Source: Ambrosia x helenae
Lineage: Eukaryota > Streptophyta > Magnoliopsida > Asterales > Asteraceae
Assembly (NCBI GenBank): GCA_030844895.1
Contig: CM061224.1
Span: 74,966,567 to 75,030,566, forward strand
DNA: 64,000 bases
Direction of reading: 5' to 3'
The position numbers were made by a program, and so were the translations under genes. This document shows positions 9,324 through 20,709 of the stretch, in pieces. The notes under the pieces were generated by a model, which had not been told where the DNA came from, made no database searches, and was given only the letters and a program-made list of their open reading frames with translations. Within the stretch, counting starts at the first letter, position 1, and each line of letters begins with the position of its first letter.

Positions 9324-9719
9324 AACAGATGATGCCAAAACTAAGCTTTATTATTGATCTTTATTCCTCATCAGACTTTCTCTGATTTGACCTTTGAATT
9401 GTAATTCAAAGCTCAATGAGAAGAGGTCTTCTGAATCTCTTTCAAGCGCTAAGTTTAGCAATGTTTGGATATCATCTGCACATAGGCCATGTGCATCATC
9501 CATACTTAACTTTTGGGCTTCTCCATCTGATCTGAGCAGAGTCAATTCATGGTTGTCTTTGTTGACCTTTCATTTTAGAATTTTTGAACCAGAAGATCTG
9601 TTTAGCTGTAAATTTATTCTAGATGAGTTTGGTGATGGAGGTCTCCCAATGAGTTTCCTGAGTTCTTCAGTTGTGGGATCAGAGAAAGAGTGTATTTGGT
9701 TGGTTGAAGAGAACTTCTT
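9324..9719 (-). other. Element F 3' untranslated segment
   Basis: About 400 bp between the end of the extra ORF and the polypurine tract. No convincing coding sense was seen on either strand. Open frames here are short and unrelated to known families. Confidence 0.4.
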
Positions 9720-12694
9720 TTACAAATGTATTAGCAAACTTCTTCTGGTCTTCTTCAGACATTTCCTTCTGCCTTTTGAACTGTAGGTAGCAGCAGATAG
9801 GTCAGAAGTATCAAGTAAGCTGTCAAGTGTAAAGGCCTGTAGAGGTCTCTTAACCATGGAAGCATCTGAGTAATTTGGTTTTCTGGGCAGTGTAGGATCC
9901 TTCTTTCTATTCTCTTCCAACTTCTTTTATGTTTCAACCAGCCTTAGCTCAGCCCATCTTGCAACTGACTTCATCTCCCCATATTTAGCAGCCACAATTT
10001 CTTCTCTCATCCTTTTGAACTTCAAAGCTCCGACTGGATCTCTGCCTTTCCTAAAATCAGGGGCAGAGATTTTCACTAGGGGATTCTTAGCCATTTCTTC
10101 AATTCTCATAAGTTCTTCTTGAAGAGCATGAGTGGTCCAGCCAGCAAACTGTTTCTTGGTTGCTTTGTAGGGCATGGTTGCCAAGATTTGTTCAAGAATA
10201 GATTCCCTAACCACCCTTTCCAAATCATTGCTGAGAGACATGGTGGACATGGAGTTGCTCAAGGTCTTAGCAAAATCTTCAATCCTTCTCAGTTTGCTAA
10301 GCTCTGTTGAATGGATGCCATGAGCAGTCCTGTCATCTTTCCCTTTACATCTCTCCTTGATGATCAAATCAGCCTGTTCAGTCTTGAATTTAACATATTG
10401 ATCTATGTTTCTAGGAGCAGGGAAATTTGGAAGAGATGGGAAAGATCTTTCTGATGGATCCTCAGTATTGTAGAAGGATTGCATTTCCCCCTTGAGTAGA
10501 TCAAGCTCAAGAGGATACTGAGCAGCCAATGGTGTGATGGATGGTGGTGGTCTGTGAGATGTGAATTGAGAGGTGTGTGGTGAGTATCATGTAAGTGGGA
10601 TGGCTGATATAGGGGTAGGTTTGGTGATTGAAGTGGAAGGTGGTGATGTTTGTATGTTCTCATCTTGTACCACAAAGGTTGATTTTCTCTTCCTTTTGTA
10701 CAAGATGAGTGGTGATGGTGGTGTTGCAGCAGTGGTTGTGTTAACATCTGTTGGCACTTGTGTAGAACCAGCAGATGTTTGAGATTTAGAAGGTGAAATG
10801 GTTATTGGTGGTATATTGGTGGTTGTGATGGCTAGTTCAGTGGATGGTTTGGTGGTTGCAGTTGTGGGTTCAGTTGTTTTTATGGTAGTAGTTGTTTTGG
10901 TGGTAGCAGTGGTTGTGGTGGCAGATGTTTTAGCAGCAGCAGTATTGGATGGAGGTTGCCTTGTGTGTTTTGCAGGCTGTTTCTTCCTTTTAGAGGAGCC
11001 AACATCCCCAACTTCTTGTTGTGGCTCTATCTTCCTTTTCACTAGAGCCTCTGCTTTGCATTCCAATGTGTCAAGCCTCTTTTGCTTATCTTCAACAGCC
11101 TTTTCAGCAATGACATTAGCAGTTTGATCAATTTCTTTTGCTTTGCCTGCATTGACTGCTTCAGCATCAGCAGTGGATTGAACATTGGGTTGTTGTGCTG
11201 GTTCAGACCATGGTTTTGTTCCAAATGGCTTTAGCTTTGGTAGTCTATCTCTGCCCCTCTCCCCCTTTTTGGTATCAGCAGCTGTGAACTCATCATCATC
11301 TTCATCTCTTCTGATGGTTGTAGGGGCAGAGCCAGTGGTCTTCAGCAGATGGTCTTTGATGGCTTTAATATCTGCTTTGGTATCTGTGTACCTAGCATCT
11401 ACCATAGTTCTGATCTGAGCCATGTAGGTTTCATGTGTTTGATCTGCTAGTTTTCTATGAGCTATGATGATAGGGGAAACTGATTTCCATAGCTCACTAG
11501 CAATCCCTTCTTTGGATGGTTGACTTTTGATTAGAGCATCCAAAGATCCCATGATTGACTTGAGATCTGTCTTGATGTCAGCAACAGAGGTTTCAATGGA
11601 GTGAACTCTAGCCGTCAATTCTTGGTATTTTAACCCATCACCTAAATTAATAGGATCATCTAGATTCCTACCAGTGGTAGTTGTATCTGGTTCAGTCCTA
11701 GGAGGTGAGTCCATAGAAAGAGAACCAGATTCCCCTTTGTCTTGGTTCTGGGGACTTCCAACTAATTTTGGGGTCACTATAGTGGCCTCATCAGTTATTG
11801 CCTTCAAGGAAGCCTTAGCTATGTAACTACTGTCCTGTTGTGAGACAATGGTCTCTACATCAGTATTGGCTGCTTCACTTGAAAACTCACCAAGAGTTTC
11901 ATTGAACTCCAAGGGTGTAACCTCCTCTGTTTGTGGGTTAGCTAATTGATTTTCCTCAGTCCCAGTCACTTATTGGTGTGTAATCTCATTGATGGGTGAA
12001 GGAGAGGAACTGGGAATGTCCTGAGTTTCAACAATAGCTTCGAACAACGGTTTCATTGTTGGAAGGACATGTGATGGTGAGGGTTGAGGAGTGAAAAGAG
12101 AAGTAGCCTTGGGAGAAGGGCTTATGAGCATATGGTCAAGTGACTCATATGCCTCATGATGTGTTTCCCTTTGGCTTACAACATGATCCTTTTGTGAGGA
12201 TTCATGAGGAGTTTGTTCAGGTTGAGATATATCCAACTGTTGTGAGGAAGTAACAACAGTGGTTTCTTGTTGCTTTTGTGCTGCAATAGGGTTTTCCTCT
12301 GGTATCTCATCTTCCAGAGGCCCCTTTTTGGTTTTCTTGGTGGTTTTAGTGGATGGATGTTTTCTTTTAGAGGTGGCTGGTGTGGGTTTTACAGCACTGG
12401 ATGTAGTGCCATGATCACCAGGAGCAGTGGGCTCAACAACAGAGGTTTGGACAACAGTTGTTGGCTTAATCCTCTTTGTTTGTGTTTTAGAAACTTTTAC
12501 TTTTGACACTTTTTCTTGGGTGTTTGAACCCAGCATTCTTGTAAAAGTTTCATCAGTTAAACTCTTCATTTGAAATGATTTACCCTTTTTAAAATCTTTT
12601 TCAGGCAAAGCCTTTTGTAGGATTACACTTAAAATTCTTGGGTATATCAGAAAAGCATTATTTGACCCAGACTTTATTCCCTTCACATTTGATA
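9720..12694 (-). pseudogene. Element F additional ORF, in-frame extension of Pol
   Basis: The frame continues from the end of RNase H (LLTKALL) without a stop, to a stop at about 11970. It then resumes in the same frame after stops at about 11970, 10587 and 9927. The first part contains FLIYPRILSVIL, which resembles the hYPRFL motif of the A/B/D aORF. The middle is low-complexity (Thr/Pro/Lys-rich; about 10700-10930 is a Thr-rich run). The last part (about 9927-10529, MAAQYPLELDLLKGEMQ) looks globular and alpha-helical. Function is unknown. All breaks are in-frame stops and no frameshift was seen within this segment, which suggests a long ORF until fairly recently. Confidence 0.7.
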
Positions 12695-15600
12695 CCAATA
12701 AAGCTTTTGTCAACAAATCTGCCCACTGATCCTCTGTTGGAACATGGTGCAGAGAAATCAAACCTTTTTCATAGCTATCTCTGACAAAGTGATGTCTGAT
12801 GTCAATGTGCTTTGTGGTTGAATGAGAGACTGAATTTTTGATGATGTTTTCAGCAGCTTGACTGTCCAGCATGAGTGGAGTCTTTAGTGCAGTTATACCA
12901 AAATCCAGCAGTTGATTTTGAAGTCACATGAGTTGGCTGTACAGCTTGCAGCAGCAATGTATTCAGCCTCTGCTGTTGAAGTTGAAACAGCTGCTTGCTT
13001 TTTGCTTTGCCATGAGACTAAGGCATTTCCAAGAAACTGGCACCCTCCTGATGTAGACTTCCTTGTGGTGTGGCAGCCAGCAAAATCACTATCTGAATAA
13101 CCTGAAAGCTCAATGTTTCCATTAGCAGGATACCAGATACCAAGTGTGGGAGCACCTTTTAGGTATCTGAATATCCTTTTCACAGCAATAAGGTTTGACT
13201 TTCTAGGTAAAGCCTGGGATCTTGCACAAACACAAGTGGCAAACATAACGTCTGGCCTAGATGCAGTAAAGTACAATAAAGACCCAATCATGCATCTGTA
13301 ATGTGTCTGGTCAACCAGTTCATCCTTGTCATCAATAGTGAGTAGCTTGGTTGTGCTCATGGGTATACTATATGGCTTACAATCATTCATCTCAAATCTG
13401 GTTAATAAGTTTTTCACATATTTGTTTTGATGAATGAATGTGCCATTTTGCAGCTGCTTCACTTGGAGACCAAGGAAGCACTAAAGTTCACCCATAGCAC
13501 TCATCTCAAACTCTGTTGTCATGAGTTTCCTAAACTCTTCACACATTTTGTTACATGTGGATCCAAAAATGATGTCATCCACATATATTTGAACAATCAT
13601 TAAATCTTTCCCTCTCCATTTTAGAAATAAAGTTTTATCAATTTTACCTGTTGTGAAACCAATGGATAAGAGAAAGGTGCAAAGAGTTTCATACCAGGCC
13701 CTAGGTGCTTGTTTGAGTCCATACAAAGCTTTGTTGACCTTGTATACATAATCAGGATGGAATGTGTCTTCAAAACCAGGTGGTTGACATACATAGACCT
13801 CCTCCTGAATTTTGCCATAAAGGAATGCACATTTAATGTCCATCTGATACACCTTGATGTTGTGGTTGACAGCAAAGGTTAGGAAGAGTCTAATAGCTTC
13901 TAGCCTAGCTACAGGAGCAAAGGTTACATCATAGTCTATCCCCTCTTCTTGTCTGAAGCCTTGAACCACAAGCCTGGCTTTATTCTTGACAACTATACCC
14001 CTTTCATCAGTTTTGTTTTTGAAGACCCACTTTGTGCCAATTGGACAGACATCCTTTAGCAGAGGTACAAGTTCCCATACTTGTTGTCTTTTAAACTGAA
14101 GGAGCTCTTCCTGCATGGCTTCTACCCAACTGTTGTCTTTTAGTGCCTTTTGGTACTTGACAGGTTGTGTGAGAGATAGAAAGCCTGTAAAAAGACAGAT
14201 GTTTGAGGATTGGCTTCTTGTGAGCACACCCTCTCTGATGTTGCCAATGATTTGGTCTGGTGGATGAGCTCTTAGGTAGATTAGATCTCCCTAATATGGT
14301 ATGATGGCATTTTGAGGTGAAGGACAGAGGTTTGATGACTCTGTTGATGTAACATATGTTTGCACTTCTGTAGTACCAACAGATGTTTAAAATGGAGGTG
14401 AGGGAACGGGTCCAAGTGGTGTGAAATTGGACTGACTTTTGTCAACAGAGGTTGGACTTTTGTCGACAGATGATTGAACAGTGGATGAGGTTGGTGAGGT
14501 AGTGGTTTGAGGGTAAGACTGGCCAACAGTGGCTGACTCAACTGTGGCAGAGTTTTGACAGGTGTTTTGAACAGTTGCTTCCCCTGATACATAATAGACT
14601 TTGTAGTGACTTGGAATCACAACATCTGTTCTGTAGTCTTGTTGTGGAGACTGTGGAATACCTGCACTATTAGGTTTGATAGTAATATCTTCAAATTTGA
14701 ATTTATCTAAATCAAACAATTCAGCAGGATTTGCTGGGATTTTTAAGGATGAAAGTTCATTGAACTTTACATTCAGAGTTTCTTCTATTGTCTTGGTCCT
14801 TGTGTTAAACACTTTGTAGGCCTTGGCAGTAGAAGAATATCCCAGAAAATATCCACAATCTACTTTGGCTGCAAATTTTGAAATGGAATCTTTAAGATTT
14901 AAAATGAAACATGGGCAGCCAAAGATTTTGAAAAATGAGATTAATGGTTTGATTTTGAACAGAATTTCATAAGCAGTCTTTTGATGTCTTGGGTCGATTA
15001 AAATTCTGTTTTGAACATAGCAAGTAGTGTTTACAGCTTCTGCCCAGAAGGGCAGTGGCAAACCAGAATCTGCTAGCATGGTTCTTGCAGCCTCAATGAG
15101 AGTTCTATTTTTCCTCTCAACCACCTCATTTTGTTCTGGTGTTCTTGGAATGCTGTACTGCCTCACAATTCCTTTTGACACATAGAAGTCATCCAACTCC
15201 TTATTTTTAAACTCTGTTCCATTGTCACTTCTAAAGACTTTTACTAGCAAGTCATATTGTTTTTCAACTTTGGTGACAAAGTCCTTCAAGATACCTGCAG
15301 TCTCATCCTTAGAGTGTAAAAAGTAAGTCCATGTAAACCTAGAAAAATCATCAACTATGACAAGACAAAATCTTTTTCTTCTTAGACTCATGATTTTAAC
15401 TGGGCCAAAGAAGTCCATATGCAACAATTGAAGGCATTGACTTGTTTTGGACTCATCAATGGATTTGTAAGAGCTTTTATGTTGTTTCCCTTTTAAGCAG
15501 GAAACACATTGCTCATCACATTTGAATTCTTTTGATGGTAGACCTCTTACAAGGCTTTGTTTAGAGAGTGAGTTGATAGTTTGAAGGTTGGTGTGACCCA

Positions 15601-16072
15601 GTCTCCTATGCCACAATTCTGTCTCTTTAGTGGAGTCAGCAGAAAACAGACAGACATTTGCCATAGGATTGTCCTTCAACATATCAACTACATACACATT
15701 GCCACTCCTATGAGCAACAAGTTGTGCTTTGCTCTCAGCAATGATAGTGTCAATCTTTTTCACCACTTCTAGCCCAATAATCTTACAAGTTTTCTTAGTG
15801 AAGAATGAGCCATACCCTTTGTCACTCATTTGTGATACACTAAGAAGATTAAATTTAAGATTATCAATAAGATTGACATTTTCAAACTTGAGTTTCCCAG
15901 CCTGAACAGTCCCTGAACCCAACACCTTACCTTTTGAATCATTACCAAAGGATATAGCACCCCCTCCATGAGCTAAGAAGTCCAGAAGAAGGGCTCTACA
16001 TCCTGTCATGTGCCTGGAGCCTCCACTATCTACATACCAAAGACTATCTAAGCAAGCAGAAGCTCCCTGCAC
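12695..16072 (-). pseudogene. Element F Pol: protease, integrase, reverse transcriptase, RNase H
   Basis: On the minus strand: protease motif WYVDSGGSRHMTG (about 16035); GAG-preintegrase LWHRRLGHTN; integrase with MDFFGPV, FRSDNGTEF and the glutamate in VVERKN (the usual Gly before VVERKN is Glu); reverse transcriptase with KALYGLKQAPRAWY and YVDDIIFG (about 13580); RNase H with SGYSDSDFAGC, AEAEYIAAASCTA and TKHIDIRHHFVRD. Breaks occur between the integrase/linker and RT parts (near 14280-14390), between 13481 and 13462, and by frameshift near 12890. A single in-frame TAA separates Gag from Pol at about 16083. Confidence 0.9.
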
Positions 16073-16084
16073 ATCAGTAATGGA

Positions 16085-19075
16085 TTAGTTTTGGTGAGTG
16101 TCCAAAGCCAAGTTGGCTTTGGATGGGTCCACAGACTTTTCAGCCTCAAGTTTAGGAAGATGATTAGTGGTTTGGACAAGTTTTTGAACCAAGTTCAACA
16201 ATTGTTGCTGACCATTTGCCAGTGCTTGGATCTCAACACTTGGTGAAACAGATGTTTGATCACTTCCTGTCAGATGATAGTAACCATAGGGATTTCTGTT
16301 CACTCTTGGTTTTGAAGGCCTCTTGGGTTCTTCATAAACATGTGACAGACTATGACAAGGTGTTTGTCCATATCCTCTTGGGTACTTGTTGGTGGGTGGA
16401 GCATCTGTTACTTGGACATCCCTGGAAGCAGATGTTTCAAGACTCTTGGTAACAGAAGTTTGGGCTGGAACATAAGTCTGTTTGGGTTTTCCTTTTGAAG
16501 TACTCACCACCTGACTTGCAAGAGTTTTAGCCTTATACTCTTGTATTTTGACATCAAAAATTTTGAGATACAGACACTCTTTGGTTTTGTGATTCTTTTT
16601 ACCACATATTAAGCATGTGGTCTTAGAATCACACACACTTGTTCCTTTGTTGATGTCATATGCTTTTAGAAGAAAACAGTTTTTAGTAACATGATTCTTT
16701 TCACAGAAATCACAAAACAAGTGGACAGACTTTTCTTTCTTTTTCCCTTTTTCGGCCTTCTTTTCAACAGATATTTGATCATCTGCTGGAAGGTCTGTTA
16801 AGGGAATGACATTTGCCTGTGGTGCTTTCTTACCATCAGGGGTTTTGAAATCAACTGGTTTGAAGTTCTCAAGAGTACCACACTCATCAGACCAAGTAGG
16901 TTTAAATTCATATTTTTCAAGTTCAGTGAATGATGAGGAACCTTCTAGCTTTTCAAGAATAATTTTCTTGCCATTAGGTTCAGTGATTTAATCTCTTGAC
17001 CCTCTAAATTAGTTCGTACAACCTCAACTAACTTTTGTTCCCTTTTGTCAGTGTTTTCAAAAGCTGGAGCAGTGGTTCCAAAACCAAAACCAAACTTCAC
17101 ATAACTTTTGGTTTGTTTGTTGAGGAGCATCTCAAAACCTTTACATGATTCCACCCATTTTTCACATTCAACTTGGGTAGCCTCAAGCTCCTTTTTACAA
17201 CTATGATATTTAGTTATCATAGTTTGGAGTTGGTCTTTGGTTATAGTTGCTTCATGTTTTAAACTGTTGATTTCAGATTCTTTTTCAGTCAATTTTGATT
17301 TTAACTCCTTTGAAAGTTTTTCAAATTGAACTTCATCATCTAAAATTTTCTTCCTAAAGTTTTCATTCACCTCTTTAATGTTAGCAAATGCTATTACACA
17401 TTTTTCTGAACACAAATCTTTTAGGATTTGAGGAGATACCTTAGCAGCAGCCATCAATGCACAATCACACTTGCACTCACTATCATCAGATGCACCCCAG
17501 GATCTGAGAGATTCACAATCTCTTCTTCAGATTTTCACCTGCAACTACTTCATCAACAATATCATCAGTCACAATATCAGATTCAACCTCTTCAACCAAA
17601 GCCATGAAACAAAAAATTTCTGGTTCATTTTCAAGTTTGGCTACAAGAAAAAAAAAATTCATCTGTTAACTCATCTAGTAGACTGCTCCAATCAACAAAG
17701 CCTTTTGTGATGAAACTCTGTTGAATGGTCTCTGCAGGAGCAGGGGGTGGAGCAGCAGTCATTGGCACTTGTGCCTGAGCAACAGGGGTTTACACATAGT
17801 GAATCTGAGGAACAGTGGTTTGGACATACTGGACAGGAACAGTGTTTGAGGACTGTACAAAATGAGCAGTGTTTTGCACATTTGGTCCAGGGGTGTTATA
17901 GGAAACCGGATAAGTGTTGGTCTGTGGCCTTTGATTTGGATAGGTAATCATAGGTGTACCATGTTGACTCCTACATTCCCTAGAAAAATGACCAAGTCTA
18001 TGACATTTATAACACTTAATCTTTGATTTATCCAACCCCACCTTTGACCTGCCAGTCAACCCTGGAAATCTTTTGCCAGTTTTCTTGTAAAAATTGGTAG
18101 TTCTTACACTGAGTAGAGCCAATTGGTGCATAATGTCCATTTCTTCCAAATCATCAGGGTTAAAGTACTTTAGGTCATCATACTCAAAGGATATGTTATC
18201 AGATGCATGGATATCACCACCACTTGTTGTAAAAGCAAAGTTTGGTGAATAAGAATCAGAGTTAAAACCTGAGTTAAAACCTGAAGTTATGTCAATGAAA
18301 TGATCATAATTCTAATCCTTATTGTTACCAGGCACCTCATCATGACCCAAAAGTGTTGTATTACCAAATACATAATCATCAGACACTTTTCTAGAGTCCT
18401 GGAGCTTCTTTTTCTGGTTAAGCTCTCTTTCATAGGTCAAGAGCTTACCATGAAGCTGGGTCAGTGATAGGTCCTTAAATCCAATTGAGTTTCTCATAAC
18501 TATAGCAATAGTGTCCCATTTGTCTGGTAATGATCTTAAAAACCTATGGTTCAAAGTTGAATTAGGGTAAGTTAGACCAACCAGTTTTAGTTCACTAATG
18601 AGACAGTTAAACCTCTCAAATTGTTGAGTTAATGACTCTCCCTTTACATGACTGAATGTTTCATATTGTTGGTTAAGTATTTCATGGTTGTTTTCAATAA
18701 CCTCTTCAGTCCCACCAAATTGTTCTTTCAATGCATCCCACAACTCCTTTGCACTGTTTAGTGTAACAACCCAGCATAGATATCATTGGGTAGAGCCATG
18801 CCCACAATACTGAAGGCCTTGGAAACTAACTCAATTTTCTGAAAATCCTGGTCGGAGTAGTTTTCAAGTTTCTTAGGCTCTTGAACCTTGGGATCTTCGG
18901 TACTCAGCACCATCGGAACATGTGGTCCGAAGATAACCGACTTCCAGCACCCAGTGTTCTGTTGAGCTAGAACATGGCTCATCCGATGTTGCCAGATATT
19001 GTATTCAGATCTGACAAGCATCGGTGGCTTGTTGTTCATGCCAGTGTTATGTGGATCGTGATTGATTGAAGCCAT
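16085..19075 (-). pseudogene. Element F Gag pseudogene
   Basis: Starts MASINHDPHN at 19075. A one-base loss near 18757 shifts the frame; the sense continues at 18743-18312. It is then broken by stops at about 18312 (CAG to TAG against E) and 17790 (CAA to TAA against E). Later pieces are 17457-16945 (coiled coil) and 16720-16085. Three zinc knuckles are visible along the protein: CYKCHRLGHFSREC, CDFCEKNHVTKNC and CLICGKKNHKTKEC. Gag would form the virus-like particle and bind RNA. The protein is unusually long for a Copia Gag, as in Sireviruses. Confidence 0.85.
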
Positions 19076-19231
19076 TCTCTGATTGTTTCTAAAACAAAGT
19101 CTGTTTAAAAACGGTTGAAACGAAAATAAACTATTACTCTGTTTTCAATCCGACAAACAAACGATACCAATAATTGTGAGCTGATATGTTTATATTAAAT
19201 TGATTGGTTAGATCGAATTTAATTGACCAAA

Positions 19232-19243
19232 CTCTGATACCAA
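19232..19243 (-). other. Primer binding site, element F
   Basis: Minus strand TTGGTATCAGAG, complementary to the 3' end of initiator methionine tRNA, one base inside the 5' LTR. Confidence 0.9.
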
Positions 19244-19244
19244 T

Positions 19245-19943
19245 TGTTAGGATCTGAGTTTGATTGTTTAACTGATATGAATAATGAAAGAAGTAAACTA
19301 TAAATGGAAAGTGCAGCGGGATGATAAACTGTAAATCAAAACAAGAGAATAATTGTTTTTGAATCGAAAGGTTTCATATAACTAAATGATTACAAACGAT
19401 TACAATTACTCCCCCTCAGCCTGATCACTCGTGTAAGTTTGTCTAAGAGAATGTTTTGAGTGATAGAATAGAACAGTACATGCACTGTTTTATTTATAGA
19501 CAATCTAAACTACTGATGACCTAGGCTGACGTCACCTAAGAAAGTGACCTCTAACAGAATAACAATATAAAACATCTGATCACACAAATACTGTTACATA
19601 GAAACCTCTAATAGACAAACAACTGATAGGAAACCTCTAATGGTCTTGTAACGTCTGTTGGAGCCTAAGTGTTGTTGGCTCTAACAGACCTGTAGTCTTC
19701 AGTACTTAGATCAGCAGGTTTTCTTCATCAGACCTTTGATTAGCAGTTGTTCTCTAGCAGTTGTTCTTCATCAGACCTTTGCAAGCAGCAGTTGTTCCAA
19801 CAGTTGTTAGGGTACAGCAGATGTTAGGGTCAACAGTCTTTTGGGAGAAGTAACTTGTAAATGTTGTTCTTATTAAGGATCAATTGTGTAGTATATTTTA
19901 GCTTTCCAATCATCTGTTCTTCTCCAGGTCAGCAGACCCAACA
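19245..19943 (-). repeat. 5' LTR of element F
   Basis: 699 bp, TG to CA, full-length partner of 8619-9311. On the minus strand the end with TATAAATA (about 19490-19500) is the likely core promoter. Confidence 0.95.
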
Positions 19944-19948
19944 CGATT

Positions 19949-20146
19949 TCGGTCAAAACATGTAAATTATGGTGATTAATCCTATCTACTTAAAAATGTG
20001 ATTCTTGGAACAGGTTAAAACATACCTACTTAAAAAATTTACATATAAAGATGTGTATGTATATATAAGACTTAAAATTACATATAAATCCTAATTCGAT
20101 TAATCACTACAAAACTTGATTCATTGCTAGTCGGTACCTCACCGGA
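19949..20146. other. Intron 1 sequence between elements F and G
   Basis: About 200 bp of AT-rich sequence that continues the repeat-like stretch seen before element F. No coding sense was seen. Confidence 0.3.
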
Positions 20147-20344
20147 TGTGATAATAGTAATAATAATATAGGGACTAAGAATGTAATAGTTAGAACTTAG
20201 AAGGGTTAATAGTGTCATGAAATAGTAGTTGGAAGTTAGTTAGAGGTAGTTGGTAGTCTTGTATAAAAGGATAATGTGGTGAACAATAATAGTTAGCTAT
20301 GAATTGATTGATAATCCTTCTCTGTTCTTCTTTTCTCTCTTTTG
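20147..20344 (+). repeat. Candidate 5' LTR of element G (198 bp)
   Basis: TGTGATAATAG to CTAGCTAACA, with TATAAAAGG at about 20261 and a primer site immediately downstream. No second copy was seen in the window. Confidence 0.6.
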
Positions 20345-20345
20345 C

Positions 20346-20357
20346 TAGCTAACAATT
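20346..20357 (+). other. Primer binding site, element G
   Basis: TTGGTATCAGAG (continuing GCT), one base after the LTR. Complementary to initiator-Met tRNA. Confidence 0.8.
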
Positions 20358-20709
20358 GGTATCAGAGCTACTGGTTCTCGGCCTCCGATCACCATTATCC
20401 ACCACCAACTGCCACTAACCACCATAACTAACCGCTTATAACCTCCGATAACTGCCTTAAGCACCATAATAGTTTCTTTCAGCAATAACCATTACTTTCA
20501 ATCACCACCATTAACAACCGTAACCATTCATCATTAACCACCATAACTATCACTTGCCAAACCCATAAACTACCATCTCCACCATTAACAACCACATTCA
20601 CAATTCACAAAAAAAAAAAAAAAAACCCAACAATCATAATAATAATAATAATATCACCTACAAATTTCATAATAATAATAATAATCCATACACTCACTAA
20701 ACCATCACC

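Larger units (their letters stand above)
8619..19943 (-). mobile_element. Element F: complete Ty1/copia retrotransposon, 11.3 kb, decayed
   Basis: Both LTRs (8619-9311 and 19245-19943) start TG and end CA. The identical 5-bp sequence CGATT flanks the element at 8614-8618 and 19944-19948. On the minus strand the order is LTR, initiator-Met primer site, gag, protease, integrase, reverse transcriptase, RNase H, an extra C-terminal ORF, polypurine tract and LTR. This is the Copia order, and the post-RNase H extension is of Sirevirus type. The two LTRs differ at roughly 30 positions by eye. gag, pol and the extra ORF all carry stops or frameshifts, so the element is not autonomous. It lies inside intron 1 of mS34, antisense to that gene. 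Confidence 0.95.

Noticed and set aside
10573..11418. Plus-strand ORFs rich in Val/Gly/Ser opposite the element F extension
   Set aside because: They are antisense readings of the Thr/Pro-rich segment, with no family resemblance.
11969..11972. Programmed stop readthrough between the two halves of the F extension
   Set aside because: The context CAA-TAA-GTG does not resemble the known readthrough context of SIRE1-type elements, and other in-frame stops follow, so simple decay is more likely.
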